Assembly: GCF_000526995.1 (NCBI RefSeq)
Contig: NZ_AZUI01000001.1
Span: forward strand, 4,196,001 to 4,260,000
Reading direction: 5' to 3'
Length of the DNA: 64,000 bases
Origin: Lacrimispora indolis DSM 755
GTDB taxonomy: Bacteria > Bacillota > Clostridia > Lachnospirales > Lachnospiraceae
Position 1 is the stretch's first letter. Every line of letters begins with the position of its first letter. This document shows positions 18,063 through 27,422 of the stretch, piece after piece. A program made the translations under genes and the position numbers. Under the pieces are notes generated by a model that worked only from the letters and a program-made list of their open reading frames with translations, did not search any database and was not told the origin of the DNA.

Positions 18063-18195
18063 GGCAGGCACCTCCATTTGTCTATTAGGTAAAGTTTACC
18101 ATAAATGCGGTCCTATGCCCATGGCAAAATGAGCATTTTTTTGATATAATGGATAAAAGAAATCTGTATCAGGGACGGGAGAGGAGATGGTATCC

Positions 18196-19260
18196 ATGAA
18201 ACTTTTTAAGGGTATCAAAGGAAAATGGCCGGCGGTCTGGGCATTGTCTCTTATTTGCTGTTTCCTGCTGTCTTCCTGCCAGCCGGAAACGGGAGAGCCG
18301 CCCATGCTTTCCCATTCTGATCTGGTGGTTTATACGGTTCAGGAGAAAGGGATCTGTGAGCCTGTTGTCAAGGAGTTTGAGGAGCGCACCGGCTTGAACG
18401 TCAAGGTGGTAACCGGGTCCTCAGAGGAGCTTTTAAAAACTCTGGAGGACAGCAGCGGCCCATACGGCGATGGCGGAGAAATTTGGGATGTGGTATTTGG
18501 TGTGGGAATTGAGACCCTGGAAGAGAAAAAGGAATACTGGCAGGCTTATGAAAGTCCTGAAATTTCAACCATAGCCGGGGCGTTCCGTTGTCAGGACCAT
18601 AAGTGGACCAGCTTTTCCGCCTGTCCTTTGGTCATCATGTACAACACCAATGTGGTGACATACCGGGAGGTGCCGGAAGGCTGGATCAGCCTGTTGGAGC
18701 CAAGATGGAAAGGCCGGGTGGCTTTTATGGATCCCGGACGGTCTGATATCTATTCCTCGGCTCTGGCGGCAGCTGTTTATACATACCGGGGAGAGGGAGA
18801 CTATATGGAGCATCTGGCGGATAACCTGGAATACGGAAGCCTTTTCAGCTTATCTGAGGTGAATTCCGGCATTCTGGACGGCAGGTATTCCCTTGGGGTA
18901 ACCATAGAGGGAGCAGCCCATGCCCTGCGCTCCTCAGGAGCGGATGTGGACTACATTTACCCAAAAGAGGGGACAACGGTGCTTCCGGAGGGAACGGCCA
19001 TTGTAAACGGCTGCCCCCGCCCGGAGGCAGCCAGGCGTTTTGTGGATTTCACCGTCAGTAAGGATGTCCAGAGGATCCTTGTTTCGGATTTAAACAGGCG
19101 CTCTGTGCGCATGGATGTGCCTCCTCTTCCCGGACTTTCCCCAGTGAACAGGCTTCCTGTTATTAATATGGATTTAAAGGAGCTGTCCCGGGGGAAAAAG
19201 GAGATTTTAAAACAATGGAATGGGGTCCTGTCTTTGCATAAAAGGAGGGCCGGAGGATGA
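18196..19260 (+). CDS. AfuA/FbpA-like binding lipoprotein linked to a two-component system
   Basis: 354 aa with signal and lipobox LLSSCQ. The fold motifs match those of the protein at 11522 (YNTNVVTYREVPEGW, EPRWKGRVAFMDPGRSDIYSSAL, YPKEGTTVLPEGTAIVNG). The start at 18196 is spaced correctly from GGGAGAGGAG; ATG 18187 touches that site. The histidine kinase gene overlaps its last 4 bases, so this copy more likely presents ligand to the kinase than to a permease. Confidence 0.82.
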   Translation: MKLFKGIKGKWPAVWALSLICCFLLSSCQPETGEPPMLSHSDLVVYTVQEKGICEPVVKEFEERTGLNVKVVTGSSEELLKTLEDSSGPYGDGGEIWDVVFGVGIETLEEKKEYWQAYESPEISTIAGAFRCQDHKWTSFSACPLVIMYNTNVVTYREVPEGWISLLEPRWKGRVAFMDPGRSDIYSSALAAAVYTYRGEGDYMEHLADNLEYGSLFSLSEVNSGILDGRYSLGVTIEGAAHALRSSGADVDYIYPKEGTTVLPEGTAIVNGCPRPEAARRFVDFTVSKDVQRILVSDLNRRSVRMDVPPLPGLSPVNRLPVINMDLKELSRGKKEILKQWNGVLSLHKRRAGG

Positions 19261-20975
19261 AGTGGTACCGAGGGTTTTCTTTTAAAACACGGGTGTTTTT
19301 TGGCTGTCTGCTGGTAGCTCTGGTGCCTCTTACCTTTTCGAGCGTGGTAGTGACCAGGCTTTTTACTGCATCCATTAACAGACAGATGGCGGCGGAAGGA
19401 AACCGGCAGCTGGAGGAGGTCAGCACAAAGCTCACCCAGTTATTTGAAAACTGCGAAAAAGCCTGTGAAGCGTTTACAGCAGACGGAACAGCAGCCAGGG
19501 TGATGATCGATAAGGATGCCATTGAGATGCAGAAGGATTTGTACTTATCTTTATATCAGGCGGTTCAGGAAATATACAGCAGCGCCCAGTTCAGCATTTA
19601 TGATTCAGGGGGAAAGCTTCGTTTTACAACGGATACTGCTTCTAAAAACAGCTCCCTCCCTGTTCGTTGGGGGCTTTTAAGGAAGGCTCAGGGGGAGAAG
19701 GGAATTACCTATTACAGGACTGATCCCTATCTTCCGGAAACGGATAAAAACACCCTGATGCAGGGAGCCTATTCTCTGGAAAATTCCCATGGAGCCAGAA
19801 CCGGATATGTGGTTCTGGATTTTTCCCGGGAGAATTTTGACAATTTGCTAAATGGCTTTTATTCCTCAGGGGATACGTTCCTGCTGCTGGATTCCCACCA
19901 GAGGCCCATTTACTGCTCAAGACCGGAGTATGGGGATGAGGAGATCAACGACATCATCCTTCATGGAGTGGCCGGACAGGAGGGAGAAAAGGGAAGGGGA
20001 GTGTATACCAGATATTTTTGGACCATGGAACCCTCCCATGGAATCTATGTCATCTTAAGGCGTTCCGCACCAGTCAGTGCCGGGGCCATCCGCACCATGG
20101 GCACAGTAAGCATTCTGTTATCTGCTTTGGGGCTGATCCTCTGCCTGATGATTTCCGGTGCTCTCTCCAGAGGCATTGCCCAGCCGGTGAGCCAGCTGGA
20201 TAAGGCTATGGCAAAGGTAAAAAAAGGTGATTTATCCATCCGCATTCATACAAACAGACAGGATGAGCTGGGAAGGCTGACGGAAAGCTTTAACCAGATG
20301 ACAGGGGATCTGCAGAAATATTTAGAAGACACAGTTCAAAAGCAAAAGGATTTAAATAAGACCACCATCAAACTGTATCAGACCCAGTTAAACCCCCATT
20401 TTCTCTATAATACCCTGGACACCATTAAATGGAATGCCAGGATCAATCAGATCCCGGAAATCGCCATTTTGGCGGAGAATTTAGCGGTAATCCTGCGGAA
20501 GAGCATTTCCAGCCGCCCCTTCATCACCTTGAAGGAGGAGCTGGAAACCATTGAAAGCTATATACAGATCCAAAAAATCCGTTTTACGGGGCGGTTCCTC
20601 TATGAAACCGAGATACCGGACCAGCTGGAGGATTGTATGGTGCCCAGAATGCTTTTGCAGCCATTGGTGGAGAATGCCATCATCCATGGGCTGGATGGGT
20701 GCGAAAACGGATACATCTGCATTTTTGCAGACCAGAAAGACGGAGTGTTAAGCATTTCCATCACAGATGACGGGTGTGGGATGGATCAGGAAATGGTGGA
20801 CTGGATCAACAGTGACAATCCCCTTAAAAGGGATGGGCACCTGGGTCTTTACAATGTGATCCGCATACTGAAAATCTATTACGGCCAGGAATACGGGATC
20901 AGGGCGGAGGTAACAAAGGAGGGAACCACCATTGCCTTAAGGCTGCCGGTCCAGAGGGAGGTTACGGATGTATAA
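19257..20975 (+). CDS. Sensor histidine kinase (LytS/YesM type)
   Basis: 572 aa membrane sensor. A transmembrane helix near residue 15-35, an extracellular domain, a second helix near 280-300 and a HAMP linker precede the His_kinase domain. The phospho-acceptor His is in QLNPHFLYNTLD and the ATP-binding site includes VENAIIHG and DDGCGMD. It is coupled to the binding protein upstream and the regulator downstream by overlapping start and stop codons. It probably senses the ligand carried by the importer at 11522-15484. Confidence 0.9.
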   Translation: MKWYRGFSFKTRVFFGCLLVALVPLTFSSVVVTRLFTASINRQMAAEGNRQLEEVSTKLTQLFENCEKACEAFTADGTAARVMIDKDAIEMQKDLYLSLYQAVQEIYSSAQFSIYDSGGKLRFTTDTASKNSSLPVRWGLLRKAQGEKGITYYRTDPYLPETDKNTLMQGAYSLENSHGARTGYVVLDFSRENFDNLLNGFYSSGDTFLLLDSHQRPIYCSRPEYGDEEINDIILHGVAGQEGEKGRGVYTRYFWTMEPSHGIYVILRRSAPVSAGAIRTMGTVSILLSALGLILCLMISGALSRGIAQPVSQLDKAMAKVKKGDLSIRIHTNRQDELGRLTESFNQMTGDLQKYLEDTVQKQKDLNKTTIKLYQTQLNPHFLYNTLDTIKWNARINQIPEIAILAENLAVILRKSISSRPFITLKEELETIESYIQIQKIRFTGRFLYETEIPDQLEDCMVPRMLLQPLVENAIIHGLDGCENGYICIFADQKDGVLSISITDDGCGMDQEMVDWINSDNPLKRDGHLGLYNVIRILKIYYGQEYGIRAEVTKEGTTIALRLPVQREVTDV

Positions 20976-21732
20976 GGTCATAGTTGTGGAAGATGAAACA
21001 ATGGTCCGCCGGGGAATCATTTTGACCATTAACTGGGCGGCTCTGGACTGTGTCATAGCCGGCGAGGCTGCCAACGGGGAGGAAGGCGCTCATTTGGCAG
21101 AACGGCTTTCCCCGGACATTATCGTAACGGATGTGAAGATGCCCCGCATGGACGGGGTAGAGATGATCACCAAGCTGCGGGCAGAAGGGTGTAAAGCCAG
21201 GTTCATTATCCTGACTGCTTACGGGGATTTTAAATACGCTCAAAGCGCACTGCGTCTGGGGGTCAGTGATTACCTCTTAAAACCCTTAAAGGATGGAGAT
21301 TTAGAGCAGGCCATCCTTCATATCAGGAGCCAGATGGAGCAGGGTATGGAAAAGGCGGCAGGTGAGGAGGCGGCACCGGTGCTCCGTTTTAATGCGGACA
21401 AGAAATCAAAAAACAAATATGTGGATGAAGCCACAAAGTACATCCGGATGCATTATCAGGAGAACATCACCATCAGTACGGTGGCGGAATACTTAGAAAT
21501 CAGCGAAGGGTATTTAAGCCGTGTGCTGAAAAAAGAAACGGATTATACCTTTACCAGCTATCTCACCCTTTACCGGATGCAGGTAGCCATGTCCCTGCTA
21601 AAGGACTGCCGGGTCAAGGTTTATGAGGTGGCGGACCAGGTGGGGTATTCGGACACAGCCTATTTCAGCGTGCAGTTTAAAAAGCTTTTGGGGGTATCGC
21701 CCTCAGAATACCAAGAACGATGCGGTAAGTGA
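20968..21732 (+). CDS. Response regulator with AraC-type DNA-binding domain
   Basis: 254 aa. The receiver domain has EDE near residue 8, the phospho-Asp in VTDVKMPRMDG near residue 55 and the conserved Lys in LLKPLKDGD. The C-terminal AraC helix-turn-helix pair includes ISTVAEYLEISEGYLSRVLK and VADQVGYSDTAYFSVQFKK. It is the partner of the kinase upstream and likely activates the AfuABC-like operon. Confidence 0.92.
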   Translation: MYKVIVVEDETMVRRGIILTINWAALDCVIAGEAANGEEGAHLAERLSPDIIVTDVKMPRMDGVEMITKLRAEGCKARFIILTAYGDFKYAQSALRLGVSDYLLKPLKDGDLEQAILHIRSQMEQGMEKAAGEEAAPVLRFNADKKSKNKYVDEATKYIRMHYQENITISTVAEYLEISEGYLSRVLKKETDYTFTSYLTLYRMQVAMSLLKDCRVKVYEVADQVGYSDTAYFSVQFKKLLGVSPSEYQERCGK

Positions 21733-21740
21733 GAAGGTCT

Positions 21741-21803
21741 TTGAATCTATTGAAAATTATTGAATTTTATAGTATAATGAGAATATAATTCAATAAAGAT
21801 TCA
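21741..21803. promoter_or_regulatory. Long interrupted inverted repeat around the dfx promoter
   Basis: TTGAATC (21741-21747) and ATTGAA (21749-21754) are mirrored by TTCAAT (21789-21794) and GATTCA (21798-21803), bracketing the promoter. This suggests a regulator, possibly peroxide- or oxygen-responsive, bridging both sides. No standard PerR box is certain. Confidence 0.4.
21750..21778 (+). promoter_or_regulatory. Promoter of the desulfoferrodoxin gene
   Basis: TTGAAA at 21750-21755, 17-base spacer, TATAAT at 21773-21778, 47 bases before the start codon. Confidence 0.75.
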
Positions 21804-21825
21804 AAAGACGAAGGAGGTAATTGCT

Positions 21826-22200
21826 ATGAAGTTTTTAAAGTGTAACCGTTGTGGCAATATTGTGGCGGTTGTAGAGGAAAAAGGCGGTACGATTACATGT
21901 TGCGGAGAAAATATGCACGAGTTGGTAGCTAATACAACAGATGCTGCAACAGAGAAACACGTTCCTGTAATTGAGATTGACGGACAGCATGTAACGGTTA
22001 CGGTTGGTTCCGTTGAGCATCCAATGCTTCCTGAGCATTACATAGGCTGGATCGCATTAGAGACCAAGCAGGGCAATCAGAGAAAGGTATTAAGCCCGGG
22101 AGAGAAACCGGTTGCTGAATTCATGCTTTGCGACGGAGATGAAGTGGTTTCTGCATACGAGTACTGTAACCTTCACGGATTATGGAAAGCAGATAAATAA
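21826..22200 (+). CDS. dfx: Desulfoferrodoxin (superoxide reductase)
   Basis: 124 aa, normal length. The N-terminal desulforedoxin domain binds iron through CNRC and TCCGEN (residues about 6-29). The C-terminal catalytic iron site has EKHVP, VEHPM, HYIGWI and the terminal CNLHGLW with its Cys and His ligands. It reduces superoxide to peroxide in the cytoplasm without making oxygen, typical of anaerobes. It has its own promoter and terminator, so it is monocistronic. Confidence 0.97.
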   Translation: MKFLKCNRCGNIVAVVEEKGGTITCCGENMHELVANTTDAATEKHVPVIEIDGQHVTVTVGSVEHPMLPEHYIGWIALETKQGNQRKVLSPGEKPVAEFMLCDGDEVVSAYEYCNLHGLWKADK

Positions 22201-22215
22201 GAAGAAGTGAAAAAG

Positions 22216-22246
22216 CTCACGGGCCTGACGGTCTGTGAGTTTTTTT
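22216..22246 (+). terminator. Intrinsic terminator after dfx
   Basis: CTCAC at 22216-22220 pairs with GTGAG at 22235-22239, with partial pairing inside, followed by seven T. Confidence 0.75.
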
Positions 22247-22329
22247 AATGATACCAATTCTTGACTTCTGCCCTGATTTGCTCTAGTATTATTTTGCAGC
22301 TTTACTTTAGAATAGGAGAAGACCGTAGA

Positions 22330-23487
22330 ATGAATAAGAAAGAAGCCAATGAAATAAAGAAACTTTTTACTCCGGCCAACTGCGCCATCAGCCGTATCTG
22401 CGGCTGCTATGTGGACGCGGAAAAGAACAAACGGACGGAGATTAAGGAGGCATTTTTATCCCTCCCGGAGGAAGAGGCGTTTAAGTACTTCACCATTTTC
22501 AGAAGCGCCCTGTCAGGAACCATGGGCAAAAATATGGTCAATATGGAATTTCCCTTACATACGGAGGAAGAGGGCGGAACCCAGAATTTCCTTTTAAAGC
22601 TCCGGGACAGCCAGTTAAAGGATGATGTGCTGATTGAGGAATTCTATGATAAGGTCATTGCAAGCTACGATTTTGGCGAAAATTTTTACATCATCCTCAT
22701 CCATTGTGCCTACGACATTCCCGCAAGGTCCTCAGATGGCCTGGAAATGTATGATGCCTCGGATTTTGTTTATGAATTCCTCCAGTGCACCATTTGTCCG
22801 GTAAAGCTGTCAAAGGCAGGCCTTTGCTACAATACTGAGGCAAATGTGATCGAAAACCGCAGCAGGGACTGGATCGTAGAGGCTCCTGATACCGGATTTT
22901 TATTTCCGGCCTTTACGGACAGAAATACAGATATCCACAGCCTTTTATACTATGCCAAAAACCCGGAGCAAATGCCGGAGCGCCTGATCGACGAGCTGCT
23001 TGGCTGTATCATACCCATGTCAGCCAAAAGCCAGAAGGAGACGTTCCAGGCCATTGTGGAAGAAACCCTGGGAGATAACTGCGATTTTGAGACAGTCAAA
23101 AGCCTTCATGAAAACTTAAATGAGATCTTAGAGGAAACAAAGGATGAACCGGCCCCCTTTACCCTGGACAAGTACCAGATGAAACGGCTTTTGGAGAACA
23201 ACGGAGCCAGCCAGGAAAAGCTGGAAGAATTTGAACAGCGCTATGGGGAGAACGAAGAACAGTCAGTACCCCCCTTCCTTGCCACCAATGTGGTCAATAC
23301 CAGAAGCTTTGAGATCAAAACTGCGGATGTAAGCATCAAGGTAGCGCCTGATAAGACTCATTTGGTGGAAAACCGGATGATCGACGGCCGTCCTTGCATC
23401 GTGATCGGCATCAGCGAGCATGTGGAAATCAACGGAATCACCGTAAGACCCATTGGAGCAGAGCGGACACCAGAACTGGAAGAATAA
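22330..23487 (+). CDS. DUF4317 domain protein
   Basis: 385 aa from ATG 22330, preceded by GGAG. The N-terminus (MNKKEANEIKKLF, CAISRICGCYVD) matches the DUF4317 family, common in clostridia. It has no signal peptide or membrane segment, so it is cytoplasmic. It is acidic and Lys/Glu-rich. The function is not known. It converges with the acyltransferase gene with only 3 bases between. Confidence 0.75.
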   Translation: MNKKEANEIKKLFTPANCAISRICGCYVDAEKNKRTEIKEAFLSLPEEEAFKYFTIFRSALSGTMGKNMVNMEFPLHTEEEGGTQNFLLKLRDSQLKDDVLIEEFYDKVIASYDFGENFYIILIHCAYDIPARSSDGLEMYDASDFVYEFLQCTICPVKLSKAGLCYNTEANVIENRSRDWIVEAPDTGFLFPAFTDRNTDIHSLLYYAKNPEQMPERLIDELLGCIIPMSAKSQKETFQAIVEETLGDNCDFETVKSLHENLNEILEETKDEPAPFTLDKYQMKRLLENNGASQEKLEEFEQRYGENEEQSVPPFLATNVVNTRSFEIKTADVSIKVAPDKTHLVENRMIDGRPCIVIGISEHVEINGITVRPIGAERTPELEE

Positions 23488-23490
23488 AAC

Positions 23491-24651
23491 TCATTGGTTC
23501 TTAAATGGCCGGGCCAGACCTTTAAAAAGGCTTTGAACGCAAAGGACCACGGTCTGGTCAAAGAGAAAAGCAGCTCCGGCTGATAAAACCAGCACCAGGA
23601 CAAAGGACAGGATGGTGCTGCCGGCCATTCCAAAGGCAGGCCAGGGTATGGGAAGCCGTTCCCTGACAAAATAGAGAATCGCCCAGTGGACCAGCAGGAT
23701 GGAATAACTGTACCGGATCAGAAAGCCCATGAGAAGCCCTGGTTTTGGAAGCCGGTTTTCCAGGGAACGGAGCAGAAGAAAAACTGCTCCTCCTGTAATC
23801 GTCATGGCCGGAGCGCCCTTTGCCAATAGAATGGCCTTGTAATCAGGCCGGAGGGAAACGCACAGGATGGTAAAGAGGCAGGAGGCAATGCCAAGCCCCC
23901 ACCAGGCTTTCCTGTATTTTAAAGAAATAGGCTGGGAGAAGTAGTATCCAAGCAAAAATACTCCTTCCCATGGACTGATCATCAGCTCAAGATTTAGGGG
24001 CAGGCCCATGGCAGGCAGATAAACTGCCAGGCAGCCAAAGAGCAGAATCAGGACCGACAGCCCATGCAGCATGGAATCGGTCAGCTGCTTTAAAAGTATG
24101 GCAAAAAACGGGGCCAGGATATAGAGGGATAAAATGACATAGATCACCCATAAATGGGGCGCCCAGTCGATGGGGCCTGCCGCCATATCCTTTAAGGCTT
24201 TTGCGGCCCCGCTTATAAATCCGGAATTGAAATACTGGCAGGAAAGCAGGATATAGATACAGTAGTAGCAGAAAAAGGGAAGAGCCACCTGAAGAAATCT
24301 TTTATAATAAAAGGTCATGAACCCCTCCTTTTGCCCTCTTAGGATCAAAGCGCCGCTGTTCATGATAAACAGGGTGTTGCAGACCAAAAGGACGGAGGAA
24401 AGAGACTGTGCTGCCACCCAGGCCGCTGTTCCTTCCGGGAGTTCAGCCGTGGAAAAATCCAGGCAGTGGACCAAAATGACAAAAACGGCAGCAGTCAGGC
24501 GCACATAATCCAGATAGAGGATCCTGCTTTTTCCGGCGGCATTTCCTAAAAACAGCTGCCTTATGTAATCTCTGTCCCGGAGCTGCCGCCTGATATGGCT
24601 GCAGCCGGAAATTGCCATAAAAGCCAGTATTGTCATCTGTAATTTTCCCAT
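23491..24651 (-). CDS. Acyltransferase 3 family membrane protein
   Basis: 386 aa with about ten hydrophobic helices. The N-terminal region has the family hallmark YLDYVRLTAAVFVILVHCLDF, where the Arg and His belong to the catalytic motif. These enzymes O-acylate cell-surface sugars. The start follows AAAGGA on the minus strand. No glycan genes are adjacent, so the acceptor is unknown. Confidence 0.85.
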   Translation of the reverse strand: MGKLQMTILAFMAISGCSHIRRQLRDRDYIRQLFLGNAAGKSRILYLDYVRLTAAVFVILVHCLDFSTAELPEGTAAWVAAQSLSSVLLVCNTLFIMNSGALILRGQKEGFMTFYYKRFLQVALPFFCYYCIYILLSCQYFNSGFISGAAKALKDMAAGPIDWAPHLWVIYVILSLYILAPFFAILLKQLTDSMLHGLSVLILLFGCLAVYLPAMGLPLNLELMISPWEGVFLLGYYFSQPISLKYRKAWWGLGIASCLFTILCVSLRPDYKAILLAKGAPAMTITGGAVFLLLRSLENRLPKPGLLMGFLIRYSYSILLVHWAILYFVRERLPIPWPAFGMAGSTILSFVLVLVLSAGAAFLFDQTVVLCVQSLFKGLARPFKNQ

Positions 24652-24887
24652 AATCTCTGTTCCTTTCCCATCCTGTCTTTTAAGATTTCCACCATTATAT
24701 CACAAGAAAAGGGTCATAACAAATCAAACCCATTGCTCCTTACATGGAAAATGACATGGTCAATCCCGGGAGGCTATGGTATACTAAAGAAAACACCCTA
24801 TGGGTATCCCTTTACACCCGGTGAAGCAGGGTGAGCTTTGCACGGATAACAGCGGCAGAAAAAAGGAAAAGCAGAGAGGAATTAACA

Positions 24888-26621
24888 GTGGCAGATCGTA
24901 CATTTGGCTGGGTACAGGAGGCCTATACCCTGGATAATTTAAAAAATGTGGTATCCGCGTTTGTGCCTGATTCAGAGATCAACCGGATCCTGCGCATGGA
25001 TAAGATCCCCAGGCTCATATCGGAAAAAGACGGGAGAGATGAGTTTATACGGGAATTAGGCGGAGAGGAAATTTCCATCCCCTATACCCATTTAAAGGGA
25101 AAGGGGACACCTGTGGGCTATACAAGAAGCAATGCCCCCTGTTCCGGGATCATCCAGGCAGTGCTGCCGGGACAGCGGAAAGAATACCAAAGCGACTGGC
25201 CTGCGGATTCCTTTCTAAGATGGGCAGTCAGCATTGGTTTTCTTCATTACATCCGGAAAGAGGATGTCTGTTCCCTTTCTCCCTTGGGACGGCTGTATGC
25301 GGATGCACCTGCCGGCAGCGAAGAGGAGGCTTCCGCGTTAAAAACCGCATTTCTTTCTTACCCTCCCGTATGCAGGGTTCTGTCTTTGCTGGGAGAAGAA
25401 GGGCATCTGACAAAATTTGAGATCGGAGCAAGGCTTGGTTTCATCGGAGAGGCAGGCTTTACTTCCATTCCCCAGTATATGATCCTCCAGGGGCTGACGG
25501 AAGCGGAGACAAAAGAAGAGAAGACAAAGCTTCTTCAGGATACGGAAGGCACCAGTGACAAATACGTCAGGACCATTTGCAGCTGGCTTTTACAGATGGG
25601 CTGGATCAGCAAGGTGGCAAAGGAGGTATCCCTTTCCATAGGAGGGCGGACTTATACAGGAACCATCCCCCAGTCTTACCAGCTGACGTTAAAGGGCAGG
25701 ACCATTTTAAAGCATGTTACCGGAGTTTCAAAATTTCCCAGAATTCCCAAGCGGGTGATGTGGGACATGCTGGCTACCAAGGTGGCTGACCGGGAATATC
25801 TGCGCAGCAGGAGGACCCATATTATAAAGTATCTGGAAGGGGCTTACCGCTCTCCTTTGCAGGTAAAGGAGTATTTAAAGGGCGTTGGCATGGAAGAAGA
25901 GGAAGAGACGATCCTTGATGACATCCGAAGCCTTGAAAATATCGGCCTTCAAGTAAAAAGGACCGGAAATACCTACCGGATCATGGAGGAAATAACCGGC
26001 CTGGACCTGCCTGCCGCAAGCCTTGGACCGGTGCCGGTGAAATCAGAGGTATCCCTTTGCAAGGATTATTTAAGGTCTTATTTGACCCATGTGGATCATA
26101 AGTATTTAATCCTCCTGGATCTGGGATTTGACGGCACTTCGGACAGGGATTATGAGATACAGACGGCCCAGCTGCTGACGGCTGAGCTGGATTTTAAGGG
26201 GGCCAGGCTGGGTGATACCAGAAAACCGGATGTGTGCGTGTATTACGGAGAAGACGGGCTGATTATTGATAATAAGGCTTATGGAAAGGGGTATTCCCTT
26301 CCCATTAAACAGGCTGACGAGATATACCGCTACATAGAGGAAAATAAGAAACGGGACGAGAAGCTTAATCCGAATAAATGGTGGGAAATTTTTGACAAAG
26401 GTGTGGTGCGGTATCACTTTGCTTTTGTTTCCGGGGCCTTTACCGGAGGTTTTAAGGAAAGGCTTGATAACATCCGGATGCGTTCGGGAATCTGCGGGGC
26501 AGCGATCAATTCCATGAATCTGCTTCTGATGGCGGAAGAACTGAAATCCGGAAGACTGGGCTATGAGGAGTGTTTTGCACTCTTTGACTGCAATGATGAA
26601 ATTACGTTTCAAAGTTCTTAG
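24888..26621 (+). CDS. FokI-like type IIS restriction endonuclease
   Basis: 577 aa, close to FokI in length and similar along the whole protein. The DNA-recognition part shares RTFGWVQ at the N-terminus, SDWPADSFLRWAVSIGF, HLTKFEIGARLGF, SGFTSxP-like AGFTSIPQ, SSDKY-like TSDKYVR and PKRVMWDMLAT. The C-terminal cleavage domain has the catalytic set RKPD ... IIDNKAYGKGY ... QADEIYRYIEEN, equivalent to D450, D467 and K469 of FokI. I chose GTG 24888 after GAGAGGA because it starts at the region matching FokI. No methyltransferase gene lies within 20 kb on either side here. Confidence 0.93.
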   Translation: MADRTFGWVQEAYTLDNLKNVVSAFVPDSEINRILRMDKIPRLISEKDGRDEFIRELGGEEISIPYTHLKGKGTPVGYTRSNAPCSGIIQAVLPGQRKEYQSDWPADSFLRWAVSIGFLHYIRKEDVCSLSPLGRLYADAPAGSEEEASALKTAFLSYPPVCRVLSLLGEEGHLTKFEIGARLGFIGEAGFTSIPQYMILQGLTEAETKEEKTKLLQDTEGTSDKYVRTICSWLLQMGWISKVAKEVSLSIGGRTYTGTIPQSYQLTLKGRTILKHVTGVSKFPRIPKRVMWDMLATKVADREYLRSRRTHIIKYLEGAYRSPLQVKEYLKGVGMEEEEETILDDIRSLENIGLQVKRTGNTYRIMEEITGLDLPAASLGPVPVKSEVSLCKDYLRSYLTHVDHKYLILLDLGFDGTSDRDYEIQTAQLLTAELDFKGARLGDTRKPDVCVYYGEDGLIIDNKAYGKGYSLPIKQADEIYRYIEENKKRDEKLNPNKWWEIFDKGVVRYHFAFVSGAFTGGFKERLDNIRMRSGICGAAINSMNLLLMAEELKSGRLGYEECFALFDCNDEITFQSS

Positions 26622-26641
26622 GCGCATGGAGGTTTGATGAT

Positions 26642-27310
26642 ATGGTGTTGGGAGAATACCTTCCTTTCTGGAATAAGCTGACGGAGAGTCAGAGAATGCT
26701 CTTAAAAGAAAATGCCAGGGAAGTCCGGTTTGAAAAGGGCATGCTGGTCCATGGCGGGGCTGACGGCTGCAGCGGGCTTTTGCTTGTAACGGCAGGGCAG
26801 CTGAGAGTTTTTATGATATCCGATGAGGGGCGGGAGCTGACCCTTTACCGTTTGCTTGAGAGGGATATCTGCCTTTTTTCCGGCCCCTGTATGGTAAAAA
26901 ACATTCAGTTTGATGTGACGGTGGAAGCGGAGCAGGACTCTGTGGTAACCGTGGTATTGCCGGAGGTTTACAAGAAGCTGATGGAGCAGTCGGCAGTTGT
27001 CTCTAATTTTACCAATGAGCTGATGGCTTCCCGTTTCTCCGATGTCATGTGGCTGATGGATCAGGTCTTAAACAAAAAAATGGATGGCCGCCTGGCTGCC
27101 TTTCTTTTAGAAGAGGGAAGGCTTACCGGCTCCAGAGAACTTTCCATCACTCACGAGCAGATCGCCCATCACTTAGGAACAGCAAGAGAAGTGGTGACCA
27201 GACTCTTGCGGCTGTTTCAGACGGATCACCTGGTAAAAATCACCAGAGGAAGCGTAGAATTGCTTGATGAAAAGGGGCTGGAGCTGCTGGCTGCCGACAG
27301 TCTGAGGTAA
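26642..27310 (+). CDS. Crp/Fnr family transcriptional regulator
   Basis: 222 aa. A cyclic-nucleotide-binding-type beta roll covers about residues 10-120, and a Crp-type winged helix follows (LSITHEQIAHHLGTAREVVTRLLR near residue 170). The Cys residues seen do not form the Fnr iron-sulfur pattern, so it is not Fnr proper. It follows the restriction gene by 20 bases and precedes the SulP gene, which it may regulate. Confidence 0.88.
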   Translation: MVLGEYLPFWNKLTESQRMLLKENAREVRFEKGMLVHGGADGCSGLLLVTAGQLRVFMISDEGRELTLYRLLERDICLFSGPCMVKNIQFDVTVEAEQDSVVTVVLPEVYKKLMEQSAVVSNFTNELMASRFSDVMWLMDQVLNKKMDGRLAAFLLEEGRLTGSRELSITHEQIAHHLGTAREVVTRLLRLFQTDHLVKITRGSVELLDEKGLELLAADSLR

Positions 27311-27422
27311 GAATTGTTGTATTATTTAAAGAACATGGGAAATTCCCTTGCATTCTTTTCTTTTCACAGTTATATTATAAAAAGTTTATAAAAAATTTAT
27401 ACTATACAGAGGAACAGAAAAG

